The notes under the pieces were generated by a model. It had not been told where the DNA came from. It saw only the letters and a list, made by a program, of their open reading frames with translations, and ran no database searches. From NCBI GenBank assembly GCA_963575745.1, contig CAUYUJ010001399.1, positions 1-64,000 on the forward strand: a DNA stretch of 64,000 bases, in the 5' to 3' direction. A program made the translations under genes and the position numbers. This document shows positions 10,253 through 19,830 of this stretch, in pieces (position 1 is the first letter of the stretch; each line of letters starts with the position of its first letter). The DNA comes from Prorocentrum cordatum. Lineage: Eukaryota; Sar; Dinophyceae; Prorocentrales; Prorocentraceae.

Positions 10253-10259
10253 CGCGCGG

Positions 10260-10316
10260 TCAATCAACTAGTTACAGTAACCAGCAATCAGTCAACTAGT
10301 TACAGTAACCAGCAAG
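10260..10316 (+). repeat. Two-copy ~30-bp direct repeat
   Basis: TCAACTAGTTACAGTAACCA occurs twice at the right edge of the 73-bp array. Confidence 0.85.
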
Positions 10317-10756
10317 AAGCAGAACTATAACACTGGAAACTACAAACTACAACTGGTACAGGAAACTGCGAATCACGCGCCTCGCAGCCTGGTGGCCCTA
10401 CAAGGGGGCCGGCGGATCATCACCATCAGCAGTATCATCACATTTCGAAAAGTGTCCGGTGGCGTCGACTTGCGGGCACTCGACTGGCCCCGTCGACAGA
10501 CGCAAGTATCTGGGCGCTACGGCGGTGTGGATTCCATCCGTACACGACTTAGGTCATCAGTTTTTTTTTGAGCACGAACAAGACTTTGTGTGTTCCTTCG
10601 CTCGGGCACCAATTTGATGCCTGAGGCCAACACAGTCGCGCAAGCTGCAGAGGTCGACATTTTCGAGGTATGTAGCTTCGAAGATTCGTGAGTTTTGCGA
10701 CGCGCCCGGTGTGGCGAGCGAGGGGGTTTCCCCTCGAGGTAGTCTCCAAGTCTCAA
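10317..10756. other. Unassigned unique sequence
   Basis: No domain or RNA is recognised. Frames are under 80 codons. Confidence 0.4.
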
Positions 10757-10968
10757 AGTCCCCCTCCTCCTCCTCCTCCTCCTCTTCCTCCTCCTTGTCC
10801 TCCCCCTCCTCCTCCTTCTCCCCTTTTTCTTCCTCCTCCTCCTCTTCCTCCTCCTTGTCCTCCCCCTCCTCCTCCTTCTCCCCTTCTTCCTCCTTCCCTC
10901 CTCCCCCTCCTCCTCCTCCTCCTCCTATTCCTCCTCCTCCTCCTCCTCCTCCTCCTCCTCCTCGTCTG
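10757..10968. repeat. (CCT)n tract
   Basis: Pyrimidine tract CCTCCT/CTTCCT. It contains a ~60-bp internal duplication, with 'TCCTCCTTGTCCTCCCCCTC' at about 10787 and 10847. Confidence 0.95.
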
Positions 10969-11215
10969 TGTCACACCACTGTACAGGTCCTGCGCCAGTG
11001 CGGTGCCATGGTTCTGTACCACCACCAGTTGTTTTTTTTGTCGGGACGGTGTCCGGTGCTCTCCACTTTTTTGCTGTGCCCCCATCAGCGTGTTCGTTTC
11101 TCGGGCTGGTATCACCATGCTACCCTGCCGGTCTGTGGCGTGGCGTCCTTGTCATTAGGATACAGCGCCGCGCGCCCTCTCACCTCCTCCCGCCCTCCTC
11201 CCCACCCCCTCCTTG
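10969..11215. other. Unassigned unique sequence
   Basis: Short stretch between the CCT tract and the next CTTGGGGCC array; nothing is recognised. Confidence 0.4.
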
Positions 11216-11219
11216 CCTC

Positions 11220-11683
11220 TGCTTGGGTCCCTCTTGGGGGCCTCTTGGGCCGTCTTGGAGCGGTTTGGGGAGCGTCTTGGGCGGTGCTTTAGCGCTGGAA
11301 ACACGAAACAGCGAGAATCCAGAAAACATTGAAAACAAGCAATGAACAACGATTTTGCCCTCTTGGGGCGCTCTTGGGCGGCATCCCGGGGGCCTCCGGG
11401 GCAGTTTAAAACGCATCATGCGACCTCTTGGGGGCCTCGTGGGGGCTCTTGGTGGCTTGAAGGGGGCCTCTTGGGCCTCTTGAGTGCATCTTGGGGCGGA
11501 GAGCTTGATTTGTCAGTTCGCGTTCTCTTTCTTGGGCACCTCTTTGGGCCTTTTTGGGACCCTCTTGCGCCGTCTTGGGCGGGTCTGGGGCCGTCTCGGG
11601 GCTCTCTTTGGCCGTCTTTGGGCCCTCTTGGGGGCCTCTTGGGCCGTGTTGGAGCGGTTTTGGGAGCCTCTTGGAGCGGAGCG

Positions 11684-11684
<1 letters not shown>
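11220..11684 (+). repeat. CTTGGGGCC array (third locus) sharing spacers with module 1
   Basis: Same degenerate unit as 2792-3757. Its AT-richer interruption at 11285-11360 resembles 3330-3400 (the GAAA/AACA-rich spacer ending GATTTTG). The spacer at 11495-11545 resembles 3120-3170 (GGGGCGGAG.. CTTGAT/TCGATT..TTC). The two spacers occur in the opposite order here. Confidence 0.8.
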
Positions 11685-11725
<41 letters not shown>

Positions 11726-12113
11726 CCTCTCATATATATATATACATTCATACAGACATGCATCAACACATATACATATACACATACATATACACACGCA
11801 CACACTTTTTTTTTTTTTTTTTTTTTGTCTCTCTCTTTCTCTCTCTCTATATATATCTATATACATACATACATATTCAAATATACATATACATATACAT
11901 ATACATGTACACCTACCTACCTACCTACCTACCTACCGACCTACCTACCTACCTACCTACCTACTTACCTACCTACCTACCTACCTACCTACCTACCTAC
12001 CGACCCACCTACCTACCGACCTATCTACCCACCTACCTACCTACCTACCTACCTACCTACCTACCTACCTACCTACATGCATACATACATACATACATAC
12101 ATACATACATACT
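11685..12113. repeat. Compound microsatellite (CT)n-(AT)n-T(24)-(CTAC)n-(CATA)n
   Basis: Successive tracts: CT to 11736, AT/CATA to 11800, T run 11806-11826, CT and ATAC to 11912, CTAC/CGAC to about 12075, and CATA to 12113. Confidence 0.95.
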
Positions 12114-12960
12114 ACGGGGGACCAGGCCCTGGGGCCAGGGGCCGGGACCCCGACCGCGCATGTGGGGCCCGGCATGCGGGCCCGCCTCCCGGGAAGCCCA
12201 ACCTCGTCCCGGGGGAGCCCTCCCGGCGGCCCCCCCGGCGGCCCCCCCCGGCGGCCTCGAGACGCCCCCGAGGCGCCGCCCAGTCGGGGGCGGCAAAGAG
12301 GGGGCGAAGGCGCATGGAGGGCGCGTCGGAGGCGGAGGCGGAGAGGCGGAGGCGGGGGAGGAGGCGGAGGAGGCGGAGGCGGAGGCGGACGGGGCGGAGG
12401 AGGGCGCGGAAGAGGAGGCGGAGGAGGCGGAGGCGCGCGGTGGGCGCCCCCCTCGCCCCTGGAGCTGCCTCGGGCGGCCCCCCCTCTGCCCGCCCAGCGC
12501 CCCCCGCGCGGGCGGGCGCCCTCCGAGGAGCGGGGGCCCGGGCCGCCGAGGCCAGGGCGCCCCCGCGCGGAGGCGCGGCCATGCTGCCCTCGGGGGCGGC
12601 GAAGAGGGGGGTGAGGACCAGGGTCAAGTCGGGCGTGCACCCCTACAGGGGGAGCTTCGACGTAAGACAAGAGATGCCCCCAACATACTCCGGCAACAGT
12701 CCAAAAACAGTCTGGGGATGATGTTTTGAGCATGGTTGGGCCATGTGGGGGGTATTTTTGGGGTAGTTATTTTTCTTCCGTCGAAAGCCCCCTCTGTAGG
12801 GGGACATACCCGACTTAACACTAGGGTGGGGTGGATATCATGGCGGGGGCCGTGATGTTTCCCCAGATCTCAGGGCGCCTCTTTTTGTTCCATTACGTCC
12901 CGGGCCCTCCCGCTGGGAGGTCAAATTCTGATTGTGCCCTGGTCCGAAATCCGGCTTAAT
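12114..12960. other. GC-rich sequence with a GGCGGAG tract
   Basis: Positions 12319-12445 are (GGAGGC)n. The rest is GC-rich without a recognisable gene. Long Arg/Pro/Gly frames on both strands reflect composition. Confidence 0.4.
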
Positions 12961-12974
12961 CCGGTTTGATCCCG

Positions 12975-13400
12975 CTCAATCCCGTTGAAAAACATTGTGT
13001 TTTCCGGGTTTCCCAGATATTCCAGATCTCCCTAGAGACTACCTTGGTGAAGAACCTAGTGTTTTCCAGATTTTCCAGATTTCCAAATCTCCCCAGGAAC
13101 CACCTTGGTGAACAGAAACCATGCGTTTCCAGATTTCGCAGATCTCCCTTGAGATTACCCTGGTGACAGACCCTGAAGCCCTGGGCAATCTCTGGAAATA
13201 TTTGGAAACCTGGAAAGTCTGGAAAACACATGGTTGTTCACAAGGGTAGTCTCTGGGGAGATCTGCAACACCTGGAAAACACATGGTTTTTCCCAAAGGT
13301 AGTCTCTGGGGAGATCAGGAACATCTGGAAATATACTGTTCTTCTCCAAATTAATCTCTGGGGATATCTAAAATATTTGGGAAATCTGGAAAACAAAAAC
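12975..13400. repeat. Mirrored array of ~70-bp units (inverted repeat of tandem repeats)
   Basis: The left arm (to about 13175) has about 2.5 units of the form 'TTTTCCAGAT..TCTCCC..AGA(G/T)ACTACCTTGGTGAA'. The right arm (from about 13190) has about three units of the complementary form 'GGTAGTCTCTGGGGAGATC..CTGGAAAACACATGG'. Units within each arm are tandem, and the two arms are opposed around about 13183. Confidence 0.85.
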
Positions 13401-13574
13401 AGCGCGTTGCAACGGCAAGTGTCCAGAGACTGGGCAATCGACAGAACGAGAGAAAGAGAGAGGACGAGAGAGGGAGAGGAGCAGGAGGAGGAGGTGAAGG
13501 AGGATGATCAGGAGGAGGAGGCGGCGCGAACATAGGAGGAGGAGGAGGAAGGAGGAGGAGGAAAAAGAGGCAGA

Positions 13575-13589
13575 TGATGATGATGATGG

Positions 13590-13642
<53 letters not shown>
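13575..13642. repeat. (GAT)n microsatellite
   Basis: Uninterrupted GATGATG run apart from one GGT. Confidence 0.97.
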
Positions 13643-13660
13643 TATAAGCACAGGGGGACC

Positions 13661-13760
13661 ATCTATACATATATATATATATATACATATACATGTATAT
13701 ACATATATATATATATATATATATACATCCACATCATCACATATACACATATATATACGC

Positions 13761-13792
<32 letters not shown>

Positions 13793-13793
13793 A
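13661..13793. repeat. (TA)n microsatellite abutting LINE-1
   Basis: TA/ATAC dinucleotide tract ending directly at the spliced-leader relic that heads LINE-1. A second (TA)n tract lies at the other end of LINE-1 (18969-19028). Confidence 0.95.
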
Positions 13794-13795
13794 TT

Positions 13796-13816
13796 CCGTA
13801 GCCATGTGGGCTCAAG
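13796..13816 (+). other. Spliced-leader relic at the LINE-1 5' end
   Basis: CCGTAGCCATGTGGGCTCAA followed by G matches the leader at 19 of 21 positions (two T-to-G changes). Its position at the junction between (TA)n and the element implies that the inserted RNA was trans-spliced. Confidence 0.7.
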
Positions 13817-15188
13817 GCCAAATGGCTGACCCTCCAGAACTGCCTTCGCGGGGTAGGCTCCCACCCAGAGATCCAGCTGTCTCCAAGCCCAGGTCCGCCC
13901 CTGGCACCCGCTCCAAGTCCAGGCCCGCCCCTGGCACCCGTATTCAGAAGCCCAGGTCCGCCCCTGGCATCCACATTCCAAGTCCTGGTCAGCCGCAGGC
14001 ACCCAGTGGTCCCCGCGAATGGCGGCTCGTCGTGGAGCTGCTGCTGCTGACCACCCTGCTGCTGCTCACCAGCCCTTTGGTGCTGATGCGAGCGAAGGAC
14101 CTCCTCAGCGCGCAGGTGACCGACAACCAGATGCAGCCCACCAGCACGATCCGTGGAGAGGTTCGGCCGTTCTCCCCCGCGCTGCAGCTGAAGGTTCCAA
14201 GAGACTCCGTGCTGACGCACCTACAGATCGGAGCGCTGCCTCCAACGCCTCCACCTCTTCCGAGCTCACCGACCCCATGGATGCCGTCAGCGCCGCCATC
14301 GAGGCATCGCAGGATTTCCTCACGGCGCAGCTCGACTCGAAGTTGGCCGCAGCCAAACAAGATGCCATCGCTGAGTTCGCCACACAGCTCAGAGGTCCTC
14401 TGGGCGCAGTCGTCGGACAGCAGCAGGAGCACAACGAACAGTTCACAGGGCAGATCCAGTCGCTCCAGGCCGCCTCGACCACGCTGGAGGCAGACCAACG
14501 AGAATTACGTGCTCAAGTCGCAGAAATGCGACAGCGGCTATATATGCAAGAAGCGCAGATCCCGATCAAAGACTACGAGAACCCCATTGAGTGGGACAGA
14601 GCGGCAGGCACCAGCACCAATGTTGGCACGGCATCGGGTAATTACACAGCGGACCAGTTCAAGCACAACGTCAAGCCGATCATGGACAGGTGTGACCCCA
14701 ACGACGGCGACTGGGAGGTGGTCAGGAAGAGCCCAGCGAGACGCTTCCTCATTCAATCCAGCGGTGATGCCAGCGCATCTGCTCGGAAGGTCACGGCCTT
14801 CTACAGCAAGCTCAGAGGCCCCGACGGCGAACGGATCCACGCAGGAACCCAAAGCATTCATGGACAATCTACAAGATTTTCCTCGGCCTCGACCGCTCAG
14901 GGAAAACGGCGCGGAGGGAGTTCCAGACCGAGAAGCTCGCCCAGTTCTGCAAACCGCAAGATGCCACGGGGCGGTGGCGAAATGACCGTCAGCAGGGCAT
15001 TGTATATTGCAACAAAATGCCAGTCCTCTCCATCGTGGTCGGGTCCACAAAAAAACGAGCCCACCCGTTTGCTCTTCAATTACAACGGCCGCCTTCAGCG
15101 CGGCCTCAACCGCGAGGAGATCCGCGTGCAGTTCGAGCAATTCTTCCAGACATCGCTTGACGCACAGAACGTACAGTGGCAGATTTAA
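13804..15188 (+). pseudogene. LINE-1 ORF1-type protein (frameshifted)
   Basis: Reading starts in frame 1 ([16 protein letters not shown] from 13822). It carries three tandem ([15 protein letters not shown])-type repeats around 13885-13975, then shifts near 14020 into frame 3. The frame-3 part (to about 14870) has an Ala/Gln/Glu-rich helical stretch, [20 protein letters not shown] to [16 protein letters not shown], that looks like a coiled coil. It continues with a basic domain. Near 14870 sense seems to move to frame 2 ([16 protein letters not shown]), then back to frame 3 (EEIRVQFEQFFQTSLD) before the endonuclease. In LINEs such a protein binds the element RNA. The role is inferred from position and coiled-coil character, as the sequence family is not named with certainty. 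Confidence 0.6.
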
Positions 15189-15201
15189 CAGGACTCTGGC
15201 C

Positions 15202-16371
15202 CCTTGGCGGGGCACAAACCTGTCGAAACCGATTTCTTTCGCAGCGTGGAACTCGAGGGTGCTGCTGTGCAGGGGGCCCATCAAGAGGGAGAAGAAGATC
15301 TCGTTCATGCTGCAGGTGATGAACTCCACGGCCGCGCTCGCGCCGCAGGAGGTCCACGGCTCGGGGGCGGAGCTCAACCGCGAGATTCACCTCGCACGCA
15401 AGACAGCGGCTTGCTTCGCCTCCATCCCCAATCGGGATGCTGGTGGTGTAGCGCTGCTCATACCTGGGCTATCGCCGACCGAAGCTGCTGACCCTGATCG
15501 ATTCCGCCACTCGGAGCCCATCCCTGGTCGTGTCCAGCGCCTACACATCAAATCAGATGTTTCCGATGCTGCAGCGGGCGCGCTCCCCGACATGTTCGCG
15601 ATCTACAACGCCCGCAACTTCCAGCTCGCTGCGGACCAGGTCCAGCGCGCGAGGGGCGCGATCCGTGCCGAGCTCAGCATCGTTGAACAACAACTGGAGA
15701 GGATCGCCGTGCTCGTCATGGGCGACTTCAACTTCATGGACGAGGCTCCGCTAGAGCCGACATCACCGTTGGTCAACAAAGGCCTCCCTCGCCGACGAAA
15801 TCGCCACCCAGGACACCAGCTGCTTTGGGAACAAGCTCTGGGTGACATGGTCGAGGTGGACCCTGAGTTGCCGACGCACTACGCCGAGCAATCGCAGCAG
15901 TGCACGCGGATTGACAAAATCTACATCAGTTCGCCCCCGTGGCTGCTGATGCAGTGGTGCGCGAAGGTGGACATCCCCGCGGCGCCTGACACCCTCTTCG
16001 ACAGGGGAATCTCCGACCACGTCCCAGTTCACCTTCGGCTCGCAGCGCGTTCTCCCGAGAACAGTGAGCGGCAGCCGATTCCGCAGTGCATCTTCGAGGG
16101 CCCCCTCTTCGCCAAATACTTCGACCTGCTGAGAGGCGCTGCTGACATGGACAACTACCCACCCTTCATCCGCCTCAAGGAATACAGGCGCCTCATTCGC
16201 GAGGCGGCCAGGCTGACGCGCAACGACATGACTGACGCGCGCGCCTCCTGCTCGGCGGCTGCCCTGACGACGCGCAAAGCGACCCCTAGGGCCGCGTGGA
16301 GGAAGGATTGGAAGAGTGCTCGCACACTGCGTGCTCGCACGAAGCTGGGCGCGAAGTTCCTGGACATCTGA
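15202..16371 (+). pseudogene. LINE-1 apurinic-type endonuclease domain
   Basis: Frame 1 carries the ordered motifs of the exonuclease/endonuclease/phosphatase fold used by LINEs to nick target DNA: AAWNSR (about 15241), APQEVHG (about 15345; the usual form is L-Q-E-V-H-G), VLVMGDFNFMD (about 15709), DKIYISS (about 15914) and ISDHVPVHLRL (about 16010), the His/Asp pair of the active site. A C-terminal region rich in Arg and Ala leads into the RT, but the frame stops at 16371 while the RT frame is already open from 16316. This indicates a frameshift, or less likely a programmed shift, in the 56-bp overlap. The N-terminus is not defined by a start codon; the domain seems to continue from ORF1-linked sequence. 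Confidence 0.8.
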
Positions 16372-18589
16372 CAGCAACAACATCGCGCTAATTGAGCCTG
16401 GGACCTTCCGTCGTACATTCGAGCAGCATCAGCAGGAGTACCTGGGCCGGCGCACGGATGCCCTACATCAGGAGGAGCAGGCGAGGGATACCCACTTCCA
16501 CCAGAGACAGCGCCTCCGCAAGATGCAGAGGGCGACCCAGAAGCGCGGCAAGCTCTGGGCCCCCACTGGCAAAGTGCTGAAGCCCAAGGCCATCGAGGTC
16601 CTGCGCGACCACAGCAACGCTGAGAAGCCTGAGGACATGGTTGCCAAGCCTCGGCGCCAATGGCCCCCTGTGTTTCAGGCGAAACCGAGCCGCGCCAAGC
16701 GCGTTAGCCGCTACTTGGACAAGCGCATCATTCCTTACGACTGCTCCCAGATGGACATCCCGACGCTGGGCAAAATGCTGAACCTCATGCGCAGGCTCAA
16801 CAACTCGGCTCCAGGCCCTGATGGTATCCCGTACACAGCCTGGAAGCGCATTCCCTCCGCGGCGCAGCTCCTCCTCGAGGTGGCGCTCGAGGTAATGAAA
16901 GGTTTTCCCGTGCCGCTGGACTTCAACGACTCGCTCATGATATTCACTCCGAAAGGGTCGGGACCTGATGATGGGATTTCGGCTACCAGACTGGCCAAGG
17001 CCACGAGGCCCCTCTCTCTGAAGAACACGGACTGCAAGATTGTGGCTACCATGGGCAACGAGCTGACGAAGCCAATCGTCGCGAAAGGGGCCCACGGTGC
17101 GCAGAATGGCTTCCTCCCGAAGCGGCGCTTCATCGAACGCGTGGTGGCTATGGATGCGCAGTCCCGCATTGTCGCCATGCAAGACGACTTGATGAATAAT
17201 GGCCCGTTGATGGTCCTATACGACTTCGGTGATGCGCTTCCATCAATGTGCAGAACATGGCTCAACATGGCGCTGGAGAATGCGGACTTTCTCGAGGGCA
17301 TCCGCAACATGATTGAGGCGATTTGCCTCCTGCCTGTCGCCTTCGCCAACCTCGCGGGCGCCAGCGAGATTTTCTGCGCCCTCGCCTCGGGCATTCTTCA
17401 GGGGGCCCCCTGGTCGGGCACGCTGTGGGCGGTGGGCGTGGACCCGCTGATCAGGGACTCGCACTCGCGGACGGCGCACTTCAAGGGCGCGGTCATCGGC
17501 GTTTGCGCTGACGACGTGGGCAGCGCCCTCCCCTCATTGAAGATGCTCCGTCCTATGAGTAAGGTGTTCTACGCGGCGGAGAATCTGGCACGCTTGGTGC
17601 TGAAGACGGCGAAGTGTAAGATCATCCCGTTGGCGGAGGCATTCGCACCTGCGGTGGAGGACAGGTTTCGTGCCAAGATCGCTGAGCTGGTACCACGATG
17701 GCGTGACATGACGATCACGGACAGGGCAGTTTACCAGGGGGTGCTGCTGGGACCCAGTGTTGGTGATGGACACAGGTGGAAGAATGTAATCCTCGGCTGG
17801 CAGCGCTCTGCTGTCCTGATCGCCGACGTCGGGGCCCCGACCAGTACCTCGCTGATGCTCTACCTCTACAGCCAACGAGCGGCAAGCAAGACCTCGTACC
17901 TCAGCCAGCTCTTCGTGTGGTCGCAGAAGATGAAGAAGAAAGAAAGCTGGGCCCTGCATCGCGCCTGGCACCTGCCCCCACAAGCTCTACCTCGGGATGA
18001 TCTACTGGCACTGGGGCGCGGGACATCGCTGAAGGCGGTCTCCCTCGAGCTCAGCAATCGCGCGGCGCTGATGCGCAGTGCCGCTGGCCCAGTTCTGAAC
18101 TGGCAGTTTTGGGCTCGGCGTCTGAGCGGCGCAGCGGAGATCGGCCTCTCGTCCCACGCCCGCTCGTGCGGCCTGTTCGCCCCTCTCCACTGGAAGTCAA
18201 AGCCGATCGCCCACGCTCTCGAGGGAGCGGCGCAGGGATTCCCCAACGGCAAGAACCGACCGCTGGCCGTGGCCTGCGCCACTGCGCTGAGGGAGGGGAA
18301 AGAGGAGAAGGCCCGCCTTCTGGCCGAATGTTCTACTGCTCGCTTGCGCATGCAAAAGTTTATTCACTCCCACCTCGTCTCCTCACTCCTCCCTGGCCGC
18401 CTGCCTGTGACCTTTCTCTCTCGCCTCAACTCCTGGGCGAAACCAGGCGAGTCTTTTTCGCCCTCGCAGATTGAATGGGAGCCGCTCAAAGAGCTGCTCG
18501 TGCCGGGTTTTTTCGCCCGCTGCTCACTCGGCCCTTATCGAGACCTGGGTGGGGGGATGGACCGCGAGCCGTCGCCTTCACTCGAGTGA
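16316..18589 (+). CDS. LINE-1 reverse transcriptase
   Basis: An open frame of 757 codons with the full order of RT palm motifs: PGPDGIPYTAW (about 16820), RPLSLKNTDCKIVA (about 17008), AQNGFLPKRR (about 17100), LMVLYDFGDALPSM (motif A, Asp at about 17221), ASGILQGAPWSGTLWAVGVD (motif B, about 17386), GVCADDVGSAL (motif C; CADD replaces the usual YADD, about 17500), LVLKTAKCKII (motif D) and YQGVLLGPSVGDG (about 17734). Both catalytic Asp of CADD are kept. A long thumb/connection region of about 280 residues follows. It would copy the element RNA at a nicked target. The stop at 18587 comes before the Cys/His motif that follows in another phase, so the C-terminus is probably truncated by a frameshift. 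This is the best-preserved protein in the window. Confidence 0.9.
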   Translation: MLAHCVLARSWARSSWTSDSNNIALIEPGTFRRTFEQHQQEYLGRRTDALHQEEQARDTHFHQRQRLRKMQRATQKRGKLWAPTGKVLKPKAIEVLRDHSNAEKPEDMVAKPRRQWPPVFQAKPSRAKRVSRYLDKRIIPYDCSQMDIPTLGKMLNLMRRLNNSAPGPDGIPYTAWKRIPSAAQLLLEVALEVMKGFPVPLDFNDSLMIFTPKGSGPDDGISATRLAKATRPLSLKNTDCKIVATMGNELTKPIVAKGAHGAQNGFLPKRRFIERVVAMDAQSRIVAMQDDLMNNGPLMVLYDFGDALPSMCRTWLNMALENADFLEGIRNMIEAICLLPVAFANLAGASEIFCALASGILQGAPWSGTLWAVGVDPLIRDSHSRTAHFKGAVIGVCADDVGSALPSLKMLRPMSKVFYAAENLARLVLKTAKCKIIPLAEAFAPAVEDRFRAKIAELVPRWRDMTITDRAVYQGVLLGPSVGDGHRWKNVILGWQRSAVLIADVGAPTSTSLMLYLYSQRAASKTSYLSQLFVWSQKMKKKESWALHRAWHLPPQALPRDDLLALGRGTSLKAVSLELSNRAALMRSAAGPVLNWQFWARRLSGAAEIGLSSHARSCGLFAPLHWKSKPIAHALEGAAQGFPNGKNRPLAVACATALREGKEEKARLLAECSTARLRMQKFIHSHLVSSLLPGRLPVTFLSRLNSWAKPGESFSPSQIEWEPLKELLVPGFFARCSLGPYRDLGGGMDREPSPSLE

Positions 18590-18935
18590 CGTTTACAGCC
18601 CCTGTATTTTCGGCTGCCGCCAATCCGAGGACGCTCGCGCCTCAGACGCCATGGCTCACTACACCCGCTGCCCACTCCTTTGGCAGGCAGTGCGCGCAGT
18701 GTGGCATGCGCAATTATGCAACCCACAGTCGATTTTAACTCGTCTGGGCCTCAGCAGCGAAGAATCAGACGAGTGCTCACAGCGCGTTCCGCTAGAGCGC
18801 GCGATCATTGCTTTTCATACCTACGACATACAGACGAAGCTTCCCATCATAAGGAGGTCGCTTCCTCATGCGACCGAGGACAGCGCCTGCGCTGCGAGGG
18901 CGCTCTTCTTATCAACTCACAAGGCCGTGCAGTGA
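18471..18935 (+). pseudogene. LINE-1 C-terminal Cys/His domain
   Basis: Frame 3 downstream of the RT carries CIFGCRQSED.. AHYTRCPLLW. This is C-x3-C-x13-H-x3-C, the zinc-finger-like motif that follows RT in many LINEs (zf-RVT type). The frame ends at 18935, and the (TA)n tract begins about 33 bp later. It was most likely fused to the RT before a frameshift near 18500-18590. Confidence 0.65.
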
Positions 18936-18968
18936 TCAACTGGGCATTGTGCGCCGCGGAAGCACGAG

Positions 18969-19028
18969 CGATATATATATATATATATATACACATAGCT
19001 GTGTGTATATATATATATATATATATTG
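18969..19028. repeat. (TA)n microsatellite at the LINE-1 3' end
   Basis: Two TA runs around a short ACACATAGCTGTGTG palindrome. Confidence 0.95.
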
Positions 19029-19493
19029 TAGTGGCTCCCGGCCAGTGCCGCCGATCCGGGGCGCTCTGGATGATGATGCTGATGATGGTGATGTGACCAT
19101 GGTGATGGCGGTCGTGATGGAGGTGGCAATGATCCCGGCCCCCCCCCCCCCACCCCCCTTTATTTCTTCTGCCCCCCCCCCCCCTCTCTCCTACCCCCCG
19201 CCCCCCTCTCTCTTTGTTCCCCCCCTCCCCCCGCTCTCGCTTGCCCCCCCCCCCCCCCCCTCCTCTCCGCGCCCCCCTTTCTCCTGCCCCCCCCCCCTTG
19301 TCTCTCCTGCCCCCCCCCCCCCCCTTCTCTGGCAGGTGGTGGTGCCGGGCGTTGAATTTGCCAGTTAAGCACGCCCCCCCCATCTCCCTTTCCCCCCCAG
19401 CAGAGCTAAAGCTCATGCTGAAGCAGAGCTTCACCTAAGTTAATTTTAAGTCACGCGCAGGGTTGGCGGATATATATACATATATATATATAG

Positions 19494-19528
<35 letters not shown>

Positions 19529-19600
19529 TTACACCTATACGACCACCTTTCGGGCGATAAAGGGGTTGGGGAGGGGGGGGGGGGGGGGGCACGTTTCACT
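19029..19600. repeat. Poly-C/CCT tracts, (TA)n and poly-G
   Basis: Positions 19138-19335 are dominated by C runs with T/CTCT interruptions. Positions 19470-19526 are (TA)n, and 19573-19590 is a G run. No gene. Confidence 0.9.
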
Positions 19601-19830
19601 CGATCGTTCTCGTTGTCGATCTCACTATCGGTCTCGTTCGATCGATCTCGCCCGGTCGATCTCACAATCGATATCGGTCGGTCTATCTCATTCGATAGAT
19701 ATCGCAATCGATCTGACTATCGGTTTCACATCGATTGCACTACGGGCCCCACAATATATCTCACATTCGGTCTCGCTATCGATTCCACTATCTGTACCGC
19801 AATCGATCTCGCAATCGACGTCATCATCAT
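19600..19830. repeat. Degenerate TCGATCTC repeat
   Basis: Units of 10-12 bp built on ATCGATCTC(G/A) and CGATCGAT, rich in small palindromes. Confidence 0.85.

Larger units (their letters stand above)
13794..18968 (+). mobile_element. LINE-1: non-LTR retrotransposon headed by a spliced-leader relic
   Basis: A near full-length non-LTR element. It has a spliced-leader relic (13796-13816), an ORF1-type region (13804-15188), an AP-type endonuclease (15210-16060), a reverse transcriptase (16316-18589) and a C-terminal Cys/His motif (18590-18930). It lies exactly between two (TA)n microsatellites. The pol parts are in three phases (frames 1, 2 and 3), so the copy is frameshifted, yet its RT frame has no stop over 757 codons. 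This points to a relatively young copy. Confidence 0.85.
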
